Assembly (NCBI GenBank): GCA_951213105.1
Contig: OX578146.1
Span: forward strand, 53,169,975-53,233,974
Origin: Amaurobius ferox
Lineage: Eukaryota > Arthropoda > Arachnida > Araneae > Amaurobiidae
Direction of reading: 5' to 3'
Length of the DNA: 64,000 bases
The translations under genes and the position numbers were made by a program. Of this stretch, positions 1 to 11,300 are shown piece by piece. Numbering within the stretch: the stretch's first letter is position 1; the number at the start of each line of letters is the position of its first letter. The notes under the pieces are model-generated. The model was not told the origin of the DNA and did no database searches. It worked only from the letters and a program-made list of their open reading frames with translations.

Positions 1-531
1 ATTCCTGAAATAAATGAGAGTTAACTTTTTCCGAAATGCAAAGAAAAATATAGCAGCTATAAAATGTCATTCGAGGCCTTCTGATTGATTAAGTACTTAA
101 CCTAAGCAATAAACTTGTCATTTTCTCGGAAAAACCTGATTTTTTTTCATCTCCGTGGAAATATACACATCCTTAATATTTTAAAAAACGTTGATGGAAT
201 TCCAACAACAAAATCATTTTCAATGAAATCCTATTATTTGGATGAAAATAGCTATTTTGAACCGAAAATTGACCCTATCAAAAAGTTACATTGCAGTATA
301 TTTATGGAGTTTTAACATGCTGTATATTTATGAAGTTTTAACGATTGCCGATATATTTTGTTTTATTTTTAAATATTTTCCATTTTTTCAATCTGTTTCC
401 ATCCACTAATATTTTTATATTTTTTGGGCTTTTTATGCTGGGATATTATTTTTAAACATATTGTTGATGAAATTGAGATATATGTTTAGGATAACGAAAT
501 TAAATTTTTTTATTTGTTCAGGCATTTAGAA
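1..531. other. AT-rich DNA without a recognised feature
   Basis: I see no transposon end, tandem repeat or convincing coding exon. The open frame at 115-315 has the lysine/phenylalanine/isoleucine bias of random AT-rich DNA and matches nothing I know. Confidence 0.5.
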
Positions 532-688
532 TTATAAGGCTTATTAGAAATACATTTGAAGAGCATAAATTAGAATTTGATATATTTGCACCCATAGTTG
601 AATCTCTCATTTCAATTAAAAATGAACATCCTTCTCATCTTAATTTTATAAAAAGTACTTTAAAAAATTTTGAAACATATGAACATAG
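532..688 (+). CDS. Possible internal exon of an unidentified host gene
   Basis: A T-rich tract ending in ttgttcag leads into a 52-codon open frame starting AFRIIRLIRNTFEEHKLEFD. The frame can leave through CATAG|gtgctt or run a few codons further to TAA at 698. The composition (mixed charged and hydrophobic residues, e.g. IFAPIVESLI) looks more like real protein than the surrounding AT-rich open frames do. I do not recognise the family. The acceptor is good, the donor is weak (gtgctt rather than gtaagt), and no partner exon was found nearby. It could be an internal or terminal exon of a helical-repeat-like protein, a processed-pseudogene piece, or chance. Confidence 0.33.
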
Positions 689-1238
689 GTGCTTCTGCTA
701 AATTATTAGATGAATATGGTGAGGGCCCACTTTAGTTAAAATGTTCCAAAAAAAGACTTCTAATAACTACCCTGAATAATCAACTTTTTTCAGACATTTT
801 TTTCTTTCAAAAATTTTCTCAATCCCTAAATTTGATACTACAATTATATGTAATTTGCATTTTAGTTAACCAAGTATATCTTTTCATATGGATTGTAAAA
901 AATCTGTATTTAATATATGTTTTTAAAATGAATTATAATTTTCTATTACATTTTAGACCATTCCAGTAAGTTTTAGAAAAGTGTTCCGAATTACATAAAA
1001 ACCCCTTATCCAGAATGCCTGAAGTCCCAAGCAGTCCGGATAATAGATCCTGTACTGTATTAATTTTCAAATAAATACAGTAAAAACTATCATTTCACAT
1101 AATTGAATTAAAATTTTTAATAATTTTAAATTGCAGTATTATATTGAAAGCATTGCAGAATTCGGAGACCTTCTCTGAGCCTAAGGTAGAAAATAGTCAA
1201 GAAGGGGACTAAGGAATAGTAAAATTATTCATACAATA

Positions 1239-1430
1239 CAGGGTGTCCCAAAAAGATTGAAACGTGCTTTAATTCCTTACATGTTGGAGATAAATGGGCG
1301 ATGTAAATTGCAAAAATGTTGAAAGTAAGGTAGGAAATAAGACTATGTTAATGAAATAATCCTCCGATTAATTTTCAAAAAGTTACACCTTTTAAATTTT
1401 TATACGACCCCTTTAGACAAATTTGGCACA
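1239..1430 (+). mobile_element. Solo end of a mariner-like transposon
   Basis: The sequence begins right after a TA with CAGGGTGTCCCAAAAAGATT, the terminal inverted repeat style of IS630/Tc1/mariner elements (compare the complete element at 19065-19572, which starts CAGGGTGTCCATAAAGT). No matching inverted end was found within about 1.5 kb, so this is read as a broken copy. The right limit is approximate. Confidence 0.5.
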
Positions 1431-2226
<796 letters not shown>

Positions 2227-2445
2227 TAGAAGATCAGGGCCGGTTCAAGGATATTTTCGTGTGTGGGCAAGACAGTTTGGGGGCCGCCCTTCATATATAT
2301 AAATATAAAATACAAATATATAATAAAAATTTTCTTAATGTTTCCTTAATAATTCCTTCCTTCTTAATGTGACGCAACAAGCCCATTTTCCATTGGTTAA
2401 TCTTTATCCAATGGCATGATTCACATCCTCGTAAGGGTCCGCTCG

Positions 2446-2468
2446 CCCCCCCCCCCCCCCCCCCCCCC
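2446..2468. repeat. Poly-C tract (23 C)
   Basis: Uninterrupted run of C near the left end of the hAT element. It is one of six G/C homopolymer runs of 15 or more in this AT-rich window. Confidence 0.95.
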
Positions 2469-2770
2469 GTTGTCTTGGCGCCCCTAAATTTATGATTTTG
2501 TGACCTTTTGGGTTCCCGTGTTGTAAAACTCGACGCCATCCAGACTGACAGTATTGTTTGCCGTTTTGTGCACAATAAATTACACATATAAGCTTGTCTC
2601 ATCAAAGTGTGAGATCTATTTCTGATCTCACACTATCAAATTTTATTCTCATCTAAATTTAGAGTTTTAATTAGCGGTTTAGAAAATGTAATGCCTTACA
2701 TTTCTTTCTACATGCATGCATAATGCAGCAATAATGTATAATACATAACTGAATTTTGGACTTTATTTGT

Positions 2771-3900
2771 AATTTCCCTGCACACAAATGATGTATTGGA
2801 AAATAATGTTGGGGTCGAAAACTCGAATTTTCGATGGATTAATATACGTTTTGGACATCCTTTAACCCATAGCAATTATTTTTAAATGGGTGTCTGTGCG
2901 TGAGTGTAATGTATGTATGGGTGTGTATAGGAGTCTAGAGAGACAGAATTTCTAGAACAAATGGAGTGAAGTGAACAAAATTTATGATTTTAAAGGGAAA
3001 TGAACACTCGGAAGGTCGCAAATTTTCAAACTTCTTTTAAATCATAAGAAGAAAACGGCATTCAAAAATATTAAATAAACAATCATATTATATGTAAGTT
3101 TACGGGAATAACATCTATGTTTGGGGTTTCTGTGTAGGGAAAACGAAGTGTTATGAAAAATGTAAACCTTTTGGACACTTATAGTAATAATATCACTATT
3201 CAAATATTCAAAAAATTTTTCTAGAAAACGCTGTCCCAGCGAGTGTTTTTATTATTCTTGTTTTCATTTTAAACTATAAAATAAAGATATAAATAGTAAA
3301 CGACAAAAATACGTACTAGGAAATTTAGTATCAAAATCTATATTTATTATTAAGAAAAGCTTTTATAGTTCTCGAGTAATCGTCTTGTCAAATTGAAGAA
3401 GATTGAAATTTTTTCATTTTTCAAGTTAGTAACATCTCAAAAACTAAAAGAACTAGCTTTGAACAATAAGCATAAATTTGTAGCTCTGTAAAAGCCCTAC
3501 AAGTGTATATAATTGGATTTTGGATCGAACTCTATTTTTTGGGGGAGGGGTGGCTTAAACTTTGAAACATAAAAATGAGTTTTTTTCCATGTTTCATACT
3601 TTCACTCGAAATATCTTCGAAATTATAAAAGATCGATAGAATTATATTAAGTGATAAAAAAATATGTATGAGGAAATTTAGTTTCTAAATTTATATGTAT
3701 ATTTAAAAAAGCTTTTATAGTTTTCGAGTAATCATCTTGTCAAGTGGAAGAAGTTTGAAAATTTGAAGTATTTCAAGTTTGTAATGCTTATACCTTAAAA
3801 ACTAAAAATGATAACTATAAACAATTAGTATGAATTTATTGCTCTTTAAAAATCCTACAAGAGTATATAATTGGATTTTAGGTCACTTTCTTGGTTTTTG
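2771..3900 (+). mobile_element. Diverged member of the Helentron-like repeat superfamily
   Basis: It opens with tttccctgcacacaa and then GGGGTCGAAAACTCGAATTT, the same layout (TTTCC...GTCGAAAA...TCGA) as the copies at 36770 and 52834, followed by a GT-rich stretch (gtgtctgtgcgtgagtg). The body holds two imperfect tandem units of about 350 bp, 3290-3540 against 3640-3890. They share aaagcttttatagtt, cgagtaatc and atataattggatttt. The 3' end is not clear, so the right limit is approximate. Confidence 0.5.
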
Positions 3901-3904
3901 AAGT

Positions 3905-4155
3905 ATATCGAAATTATAACCACTATACTTTAAAAACCAAGTTTTCCAATGGGTGGGAAAGCTGTAATATTTGAAATGCCGCGATTGTTGCAGATCAGTC
4001 TGGTTACTTACTCTTTTGTGAAATATTGGTGCACAAGCACGAGATATTTTGCTTTGTTTAAAAAAAATTAGGAAGTCAAATGAATATGGGGATTCTAAAG
4101 ATGTTTAATGATTGGTGAGGTTTGAACAGAATAGGTGGAAATATACGCATTCAAT
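3905..4155 (+). repeat. Direct repeat, copy 1 (about 240 bp)
   Basis: About 90% identical to 4960-5195. Shared blocks include aagctgtaatatttgaaatg, cagtctggttactta, gagatattttgctttgttta and tctaaagatgtttaatgatt. The two copies start about 1,055 bp apart. They do not look like LTRs: they do not begin TG and end CA, and no primer-binding site follows. Confidence 0.85.
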
Positions 4156-4959
4156 TACGTATTTATGTGCCGCCAGACACGTTTATAGATTAACTCGAAT
4201 GTAAATTCTCCACAGTAAGTTTAATTTTTATACTGCAAATCAAGTTAGTAAAATAATCGAATATATAAAAGTGGAGTCTATGGTCGGAGTTTTCAGATGA
4301 AATCGGGGTGAAAATTAAAAGCGCTAGCTAGTTACAAATAGTTAATTTGTATTGCTAGTAATTTGTATTGCTTTGAAAGCCTATAAACGAAACAAATGAG
4401 TCTGAAATAATCGAATAAACTTATTGAACTTTACTGGAGTTTTATCTTACAAAATATTATTCACGCAAAGCAATTTCGGTTCCATCGGACTACAGTCACC
4501 GCCGATTATATTTTTCTGAATTTATCAGGAATCAAAAGTAACTTACTCATTATGTAGTGTCATGAAAGTTGCCCTCATCCATTTTTTAATAAAATTTGAA
4601 TTTTTAATTGCATAAATCTTATGAATAATTTGTATATCTTAGCAGTAAAACATTATAAGCAAATCAAAGAAATGATTTTATGAATAAATTAGGAAAGAGG
4701 AGAGATGAAGGAAAAGCATTTCAATCCCTACGAAGCTAAGACATAATATAACAGGACAATTCAGAATTTTGCCGGTTATATTATCAGCAATTTATTTAAA
4801 TAGCTAATCTTTAATATTAAATTTAAAATGCAAAAATATTTAAATTTGTTGGTTTTTGATTTCGCAGATAAAAATCTGGGATTCTATTTCGAAGCAGTTT
4901 GTGACTGTCCATTGTAGCCCCTCTAAAATCTGATTAACATACAGAAGGAACATAGAATA

Positions 4960-5195
4960 TAACAACTATACTTCAAAAATCAAGTTTTCTAATGGGTGAG
5001 AAAGCTGTAATATTTGAAATGCCACGATTGTTGCACATCAGTCTGGTTACTTATTCTTTTGTGAAATATTAGTGCACAAACACGAGATATTTTGCTTTGT
5101 TTAAAAAAAAAATTAGAAAGTTAAATGAACTTGGGGGATTCTAAAGATGTTTAATGATTGGTGAGGTTTGAACAGAATAGGTGGAAATATACATA
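4960..5195 (+). repeat. Direct repeat, copy 2 (about 240 bp)
   Basis: Partner of 3905-4155, in the same orientation. The stretch between the copies (4156-4959) is AT-rich with no recognisable coding content. The simplest reading is a local segmental duplication of old repeat DNA inside the hAT element. Confidence 0.85.
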
Positions 5196-5699
5196 CGGAA
5201 ATATACATAATAATGGAATACTATCCAAATTACAACAAAATTTTACACTTTGACTAATTTAACATTTGCTTTATTGCATCACTGGAACGAATTACCCGGT
5301 ATTGACTGGGATGCAAATAAACCCCCGTTACTACATTTACAAATAACACTACTCAATTTTCTTCAAATCCTAAACCGACGTCAAATTACCAGTACGCTAT
5401 CCGCAAAGCGAAAAAAAACAAAAACGCTCTCCGTGATGCAAAATATAAATGAATGAAAGATAAATAACCTCTAGGAGATGAACGTGGCATTAGATCGTTA
5501 CGGTAGCTGTTAAATCGTATGATTAGCTGTTAGATCATATCGATGGCTGGAGATTCTGTAACTGTTAAATCGAGAATAAAGCTGCTAGGTCATATCAGTA
5601 GCTGGAGATTATTTGATTTTGGAATTTAAAAATTCGTTAAAAATCGAATGTAAATTTTGGTAAAATGCCGTCGAGATGCATTAGTTCAGGTATAGATGA

Positions 5700-5775
5700 A
5701 ATTGTGTCGAAAGCCCAGGCCAACCGACTCGTCCGAAGACATGGAGTAACAAAATGGATGGCCGGAGATGAGACT
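5700..5775 (-). mobile_element. Short LINE/SINE 3' tail fragment
   Basis: On the minus strand it reads ...CGGACGAGTCGGTTGGCCTG followed by GGCTTTCGA. This matches the 3' tail of the LINE at 46571-47867 and of the SINEs at 58.9 and 63.4 kb (TGAGTCGGACGGCCTGGGT). The upstream piece ccggccatcca fits the LINE tail ccggtcgtccaa. No body is attached. A flanking TSD was not resolved. Confidence 0.6.
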
Positions 5776-6266
5776 ATTTAAAAAAATTCAATGAGATAGA
5801 TATCGGTCGGCATTGTGGACAAACACACAGATAGATTCTTCTTTTCATTATTATAGATTCACTGGGGAGTGAAGACGATTGAAATGTAATGTTTAAAATG
5901 CCCCTGAGTTTGTGACAAGTGAATGAAAAAATATAAAAAAATGTTCGAAGATACAAAACCTAATTCAAAAGCAGGAAAAATATATAGAATAGAAAAGGGA
6001 ACAACAATTAAGGAAAAAGGTGGAGGGGGTAAAAATTAAAATATTCTAATTTTCTGCCGAAAGATAAAGTGCATAACAAAACTAAGAGAGAGGGGAAAAT
6101 CATATTTGCAATCATTAGAGAACAAGGCGGTAAAACACGTAATATTTATTTTCGTAATTTTGAAAAAAATAATAAAAGAAAACATCTGAAAAGAATTTGG
6201 AGATACATGGGCCCAACAGAAACACAGAAAAATATCCAAATGCTTCCAAATTCATTTTAAAAAGGA

Positions 6267-6282
6267 GGGGGGGGGGGGGGGG
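6267..6282. repeat. Poly-G tract (16 G)
   Basis: Uninterrupted run of G in AT-rich DNA inside the hAT element. Confidence 0.95.
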
Positions 6283-7849
6283 TTAGAAATTAAAAAATAT
6301 GAACTTTCGAGTGGGATAATAAAAATAGGATGTATTAAGAATAAAAAATAAATTCCATTCGTTGGAAAAGAGGAACGTCAATGTTTCATTTTTTCTTGGT
6401 TTTGAAATAAAAAATGGACAAAAAAATACTACATATCATACAATACAACTTTATATAAGAATAATAATAAATCGAATGTTGACTAAAACATGGGGATATT
6501 AAATGAATTGTTTGAGTAGAAATAAAAAAAATCACAATATCAAAATGTATATTATAAATTTTAAGGTTGTTTAATTAACATTTTACTTAAAAGTGTATTA
6601 AATTATAACTAAAAGTGTAATTATGAAAAAATAAAATAGTATTTACGGATTATTGAACGTATATCTAGACAGAAATTTGTATGCATGAGCAAAAGAATAT
6701 ATCTAATTCCTAGATTGAGTCTATAGAATAAATTTATTAATTTATGAAACAGCTCTAACAATTTATAAACAACTTTTGCACTTTCATGCAGATATTCAAA
6801 AAGGAATATTTTACTTCGCAGAAATATTTTGTACCATATTTTTTTTTTCATTTTGCAATGAAACTGGAAAAAATACAAAATTAAGGTCATTTTACACCAT
6901 TGCTTAGTTATTTGCCTCTGAAATTCCTCATAGAACAGCCACGGGGCATATTATTTTGGATAAAATCATGAAAAATTATTCTTTTATCAATATTATTCTG
7001 GGGCTAATACCAAAGACTAAATTCAGTACCAAATTAATTTTATTGGTTGAAACACATTAAAAATCAACAAAAAATGCAGTCAATTAAGAAATTTTGCAAA
7101 AATATTTTAAATAATTGAAAGAAAAAGTTACCCGAATAGTTAGAACTTAAAAGACAGCCATATTTGTCAATGGATTTGTGAATCTTGCACGGCAGCATAA
7201 CACAACACTTTGAACAATAAGAAGTAGCTTTTTACTTGTAGTCATTGTGTTTGTTATCTACATGGTCTTCAGCTAGGCTCAATGCCTAAATCAGCTAAAA
7301 CGGTAGACGACCAAAAGAATGACCATCTGGACTAATCTCCTCCCTCCCGTCCTTTTAGAAGTGCGATCATAGAGGCCGCATCCATGTGTTTGCAATTTGA
7401 ATTTGAAACCAGGAAAAAATTCTGAGAATCGGCCCTTGGGTTTTTCCCAGTATTTGGGGAAAACAAAGTCCCCTAAGGGATTGCAGGCTGCACCCAGCTG
7501 CAAGTTGTTTAAAATCTGGTAATCTCCCAAGTGTTTGAGCGTACGTACTTTCAAGCAGAACTGTACATTGCTTCGAAAAAGATATAATTATGAGAGAAAA
7601 ACAATTTTATCCTTTTCATATTTTAATACTATCTAAAAAAGTAAATTCATTTATATTAAAGTGGCACAAAATTATTTCATTTTCAAAATATTTTTTTAAT
7701 ACGACCACAAAAGTCACACCTACACCTAATTTCTACACCTTTCCCTATCTTTACTACACCTAATTTCACTTCCAAATGGCCGCCCCTAATTCGTCCGCTG
7801 TGGGCAATTGCCCACGCCGCCCACGCCTTAAACCGGGCCTGTAGAAGAT

Positions 7850-8725
7850 AATAACACTCTATTGACGAAATCAGTTGTTAGGAAACTTTATTTGTTCAAG
7901 CACAATCCATTTCTTTGACTTGTACCCAGAATGTTCATTTTTTTAATTGTACCATTAAAGGTTCCTTTCCATGAACTGTATCACTGATTTTTTAATTATT
8001 TTAAAATTATACTACCTGACTGTCCATGTTTCTAAATTATACCACAGGCTGTTTCTACCTTTCAATTGTACAGCCTTCCACGTGTATCTATTTCATAAAT
8101 ATTGTAATTGCTACAACTTTTATTTCTTATAATTTAAAGTTTATTTTAAAATTTTTTAAAATACTGTAATAGTTCAACCAGTTTTGGAAAATTAAACAAG
8201 AAGAAAGGGAATTTTTACTTTAAAATTTATCAGAAGATATGCAAGAAATGCAAAAACTTCAAAAATATAAATAAATATGTACACAGATATAATGACTGAC
8301 TGCATATTTTTAAAACTGAAAATCTATTTTTACAAACTTTCCCAGAAAATATTCAAAATATATAGCTAATTTTTAGAATACAATATAGGAACTTTTATCT
8401 ATAATTGTAACAATTTAAACTATTGTCAAGGCAGTAAGCCTGCTTAAAAAACATCGTAAAGATTCATATTATCCAAGTCTGATAAAAACTTGAGCTAGTC
8501 TGCTTAAATCCTGAATTAGAAACTAAAATCCAAATTATTTAACAGAGAAAAAAAAAAGTACTCTTTCTTATACATACAATTTATATTTAATTTCAGGCTG
8601 CAGCTTTAACAAATTTAGCAGTGACAAAAAAGACATTAACTTGCCTGCATCTATCATTATAGAAAATTATTCACATACTACCAATGATCTCTTTGCAGAT
8701 CTTGGGTTAGGAGTTGCTGAGCTAA
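7850..8725. other. AT-rich DNA, no gene seen
   Basis: No transposon end, tandem repeat or exon with credible splice sites was recognised. Downstream exons of the minus-strand semaphorin would be expected in this direction, but none could be identified here or further left. Confidence 0.4.
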
Positions 8726-8726
8726 A

Positions 8727-9345
8727 CAAACTTTAAAGCACTCTATCATCTAAACCAGCATTTTTGTGCGGTTCATGGAACCCTGGGGTTCCATAACAGA
8801 ATTTCAGGAGTTTCATAATGTGATATTAAATTAATTTTCTTATTTTTATATTAATTTTCTTAAAAAAAAAATAAACATAAAATTATGAATGCATAATTTG
8901 AACCACAATGAACATTTTCTGTTTTTAGCGTTCCGCCATTAAATTGAATTTCATAAGGGTTTCCTGATCAAAAAAGTTTGTAAAACACTGATCCAAACCA
9001 ATAACACTTTAAACTCCTTATCACCTAAACCAGTGATTCCCAACCTTTTTTTGTTTAGAGAAACCCTTGAAATATTTTGTCAAATATTAGAGAACCCATA
9101 CCTGGCTAACACATATAAGGTTTAACAGAGATAAATAGCAATATAGATGTGTGAAGTAGTAGGAAGAAATAATAATAATTATCTCACACTTTTGAATAAA
9201 ATATTACAACAGTATTACCTATCTCTATATATTATTTATGGTTAATAGAAAAATGACAAATATTTTTCATTTTACATTTATCTTAATGGTTACAAACATT
9301 ATGTATGTATTTTGTAATGATTTTATATAACTATCATGTCAAAAC

Positions 9346-9387
<42 letters not shown>

Positions 9388-9515
9388 TGAACTAAAAGTG
9401 GTAGATATAGTCCACTTTTGCAAATTCATACAGAATCCTGAATATAAAACAATAAACATTTAAAATACTATCTTATATCAACAAACCTTTAAGTTCTTAT
9501 TATCTAAACTAGTGC
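8727..9515 (+). repeat. Three spaced copies of a ~30-bp phrase, one beside a hAT-like end
   Basis: The phrases at about 8729, 9008 and 9487 share the pattern ctttaa...ctnttatcatctaaaccag. The second runs into tgattcccaaccttttt, which resembles hAT terminal repeats (CAGTGRTTCYCAACC). The first runs into ttcatggaaccctggggttcc. They may be decayed hAT ends or an old segmental triplication. Confidence 0.4.
9348..9384. repeat. (TA)n microsatellite
   Basis: About 18 TA units, downstream of the last visible semaphorin exon (in the intron after INCGK, on the minus strand). Confidence 0.95.
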
Positions 9516-9647
9516 TTTCCTACAAGTGAGGTATATCCTTACACCACCTTACTGTGTCACTACTCAGTATTATTTATTTACACACATATTTAAAACCTTA
9601 ATAAAGGTTTGGCACCTAACATTTTGTACAAAAGCTAATATACTTAC

Positions 9648-9736
9648 CTTTCCACAGTTAATATATTCGACAGCAGTTTCGCGAAAGAAAAAGTACACAA
9701 ATTCATCATGATGGACTGTGCTTACAAAATTGGGAG
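9648..9736 (-). CDS. Sema1a: Semaphorin sema-domain exon (A)PNFV...INCGK
   Basis: Acceptor ttctag|CTCCCAAT; donor GGAAAG|gtaagt, a consensus site. The exon completes an Ala codon split with the previous exon, then encodes PNFVSTVHHDEFVYFFF and RETAVEYINCGK, and ends in phase 0. FFFRETAVEYINCGK is one of the most conserved stretches of class 1 sema domains and includes a conserved cysteine. The next exon should begin with a [12 protein letters not shown] strand; I could not find it in 1-9600, so it probably lies beyond the left edge. Length 89 bp. Confidence 0.95.
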
Positions 9737-10034
9737 CTAGAAATAAATAAAACAATTATGAAAACTTTTGTTTTTGAGTCATTTACTTCATAAGCATATA
9801 TGGCAATTAGAATACAAAATAATTTAAAACATTTTATATACTATACACAATAATAAGAACAGATGCATGTTACACTATGCATGTTGCACTGTTACAAAAA
9901 TTAACAAATACTTGCTTAATAATATACACTACAACCTCATTGAATTAATGAAAAATTGTTGTTAAATAGGGGTTGCACTGTAAATCTGATAACAAAATTT
10001 ATTTTAAATGTACTAATGGCGGCTACACGTCAAA
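9737..10034. other. Semaphorin intron, AT-rich
   Basis: Start of the 3.4-kb intron between the HLN and APNF exons. No additional feature recognised. Confidence 0.5.
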
Positions 10035-10074
10035 TCCTCAAAGCGATCACAATAGTCATTTTATTAAAAACATC

Positions 10075-10150
10075 CTTCAGACGTACATATAATCTTTAAA
10101 AATGGTAGAGCGCTTTCGGGTATCATCATACCCTTCCTCAGTGGCATTAA
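10075..10150 (-). ncRNA. Hammerhead-ribozyme-like motif, left arm (tentative)
   Basis: The minus strand reads CTGAGGA, then the 6-bp hairpin GGGTATGATGATACCC, then GAAA, and about 27 nt later a GTC. CUGANGA, helix II and GAAA are the hammerhead core, and hammerheads are known in Penelope-like terminal repeats. However, the base after GAAA is G, not the C expected to pair with the G of GUC, and helices I and III are not convincing. Treat it as a decayed or merely similar motif. Confidence 0.35.
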
Positions 10151-10634
10151 AATAAGAAAAATACAATCTACTACTGGTAAGCTGAATTTGCATATCCTAA
10201 AATTGACATTACCACAAAACATATTTTATGCATCCATACACCAGATTTAAAAATTACAAAATCAAGAAAATACATTGATTGTCATAAGGAAGTTTAAACA
10301 TAAATATACAAAATTAAACTTTATAAATTAAAGGTAACTTTGTAAAAGTTTGATTTGCATGGAATTGAGAACAAGTCGCCAAGCATAACTTAAAACATGG
10401 ACGGGGTCAAAATTACAAATAGAAGTGCGATATAGATAAATAAAAAGGGATTCGTAGAATAAAATATACCGGGGATTATTACAGCTGATCAAAAGAAAAG
10501 ATTTTTCAAAAAGGGGTGAAAATTATCATTAATCACTAATTGAGCAAGACCAGTCGATTACTTACCATTTTTAATGTCTCTAGCATGTTCTGCCAATCGA
10601 ATACAACATATACCCCTGTATGACTTTTAAAGTT

Positions 10635-10912
10635 TATGCAGGGGCATATGTTGTACCCCGTCTTTCCCCAGATAACGTTTATAAGTTTTATATAGGTAGC
10701 ACTAAACGTACGGCTGATACGGACGATTGGCAGAACATGTTAGAGATGTTAAAAATGGTAGGCAATCGACTGCTCTTGCTCAATTAGTGATTAATGATAA
10801 TTTTCAACCCCTTTTTGAAAAATCTTTTCTTCTGATCAGCTGTAATAATCCCTGGTCTATTTTACTCTACGGATCTCTTTTTATTTATCTTATATCGCAC
10901 TTCTATTTGTAA
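10635..10912 (+). pseudogene. Penelope-type GIY-YIG endonuclease C-terminal remnant
   Basis: The first frame (from 10641) reads GAYVVPRLSPDNVYKFYIGS followed by TKRTADT, giving the GIY (here G-A-Y) and YIG (Y-I-G) motifs at the usual spacing. A frame change near 10725 leads to AEHVRDVKNGRQSTALAQLV, the conserved H..D...G..TAL part of the domain. It ends at a stop at 10910-10912. The domain nicks target DNA during retrotransposition. The frameshift and the absence of an upstream reverse transcriptase make this a dead fragment. The left arm carries the inverted counterpart (about 10460-10610, minus strand) with an in-frame stop after KNGK. Confidence 0.75.
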
Positions 10913-11197
10913 TTTTGACCCCGTCCATGTTTTAACTTATGCTTGGCGACTCGTTCTTGATTCCATGCGAATCAAACCTTTACAAAGTTACCTTTATAAA
11001 ATTTTATTTTGTATATTGATGTTTAAACTGGCTTATGACAATGTGTTTTATTGATTTTGTAATTTTTGTAATTTTCAAATCTGGTGTATGGATGCATAAA
11101 TTATGTTTTGTGGTAATGTCAAGTTTAGGATATGCAAATTCAGCTTTCAGGTAGTAGATCGTATTTAAGCATGTTGGCAATTTTTCTTATTTTAAAG

Positions 11198-11275
11198 CCA
11201 CTGAGGAAGGGTATGATGGTACCCGAAAGCGTTCTGGCTTTTTTAAAGATTGTATGTACGTCTGAAGGATGATCT
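11198..11275 (+). ncRNA. Hammerhead-ribozyme-like motif, right arm (tentative)
   Basis: Inverted counterpart of the left-arm motif: CTGAGGA, stem GGGTATGATGGTACCC, GAAA, then GTC at tacgtctgaagg. Loop and stem differ by one base from the other arm. The same reservations about helix III apply. Confidence 0.35.
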
Positions 11276-11300
11276 TAATAAAATGACTTTTGTGATCCAT

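Larger units (their letters stand above)
2235..7841. mobile_element. 5.6-kb hAT-type transposon with 8-bp TSD, filled with other repeats
   Basis: The left end CAGGGCCGGTTCAAGGAT at 2235 and the right end, whose reverse complement is CAGGCCCGGTTTAAGGCG, form imperfect terminal inverted repeats. Both continue with similar G/C-rich subterminal sequence (ggggccgccc and aaatggccgcccc). The perfect octamer TAGAAGAT flanks both sides (2227-2234 and 7842-7849), the 8-bp TSD typical of hAT elements. No intact or clearly recognisable hAT transposase is visible inside. The interior holds a diverged Helentron-like repeat, a pair of direct repeats, a LINE/SINE tail and homopolymer tracts. It is therefore best read as non-autonomous or decayed, swollen by later insertions. 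Confidence 0.82.
10035..11300. mobile_element. Inverted pair of Penelope-like element 3' ends
   Basis: Two arms of about 0.6 kb are inverted around an axis near 10629 (gacttttaaagttt). Left-arm blocks recur inverted on the right: taatttcaaccc.. and ctgatcagctgtaataatc; gaccccgtccatgttttaa; ggtgtatggatgcata; gccactgaggaagggtatga; tgtacgtctgaaggatg. The right arm encodes a GIY-YIG endonuclease remnant, the hallmark of Penelope-like retroelements. It is followed by a terminal region with ACCCGAAAGCG. The left arm lacks about 60 bp near the axis (ccccgtctttcc to gatacgga). Penelope-like elements are known for terminal repeats and inverted or tandem copy arrangements. No reverse transcriptase is left here. 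Confidence 0.78.

Noticed and set aside
3905..5195. LTR retrotransposon with 240-bp LTRs
   Set aside because: No TG/CA ends, primer-binding site, polypurine tract or coding remnant between the repeats.
7291..7554. Possible hAT transposase exon on the minus strand in the 5.6-kb element
   Set aside because: The frame has no recognisable transposase motif; it may be only subterminal sequence.
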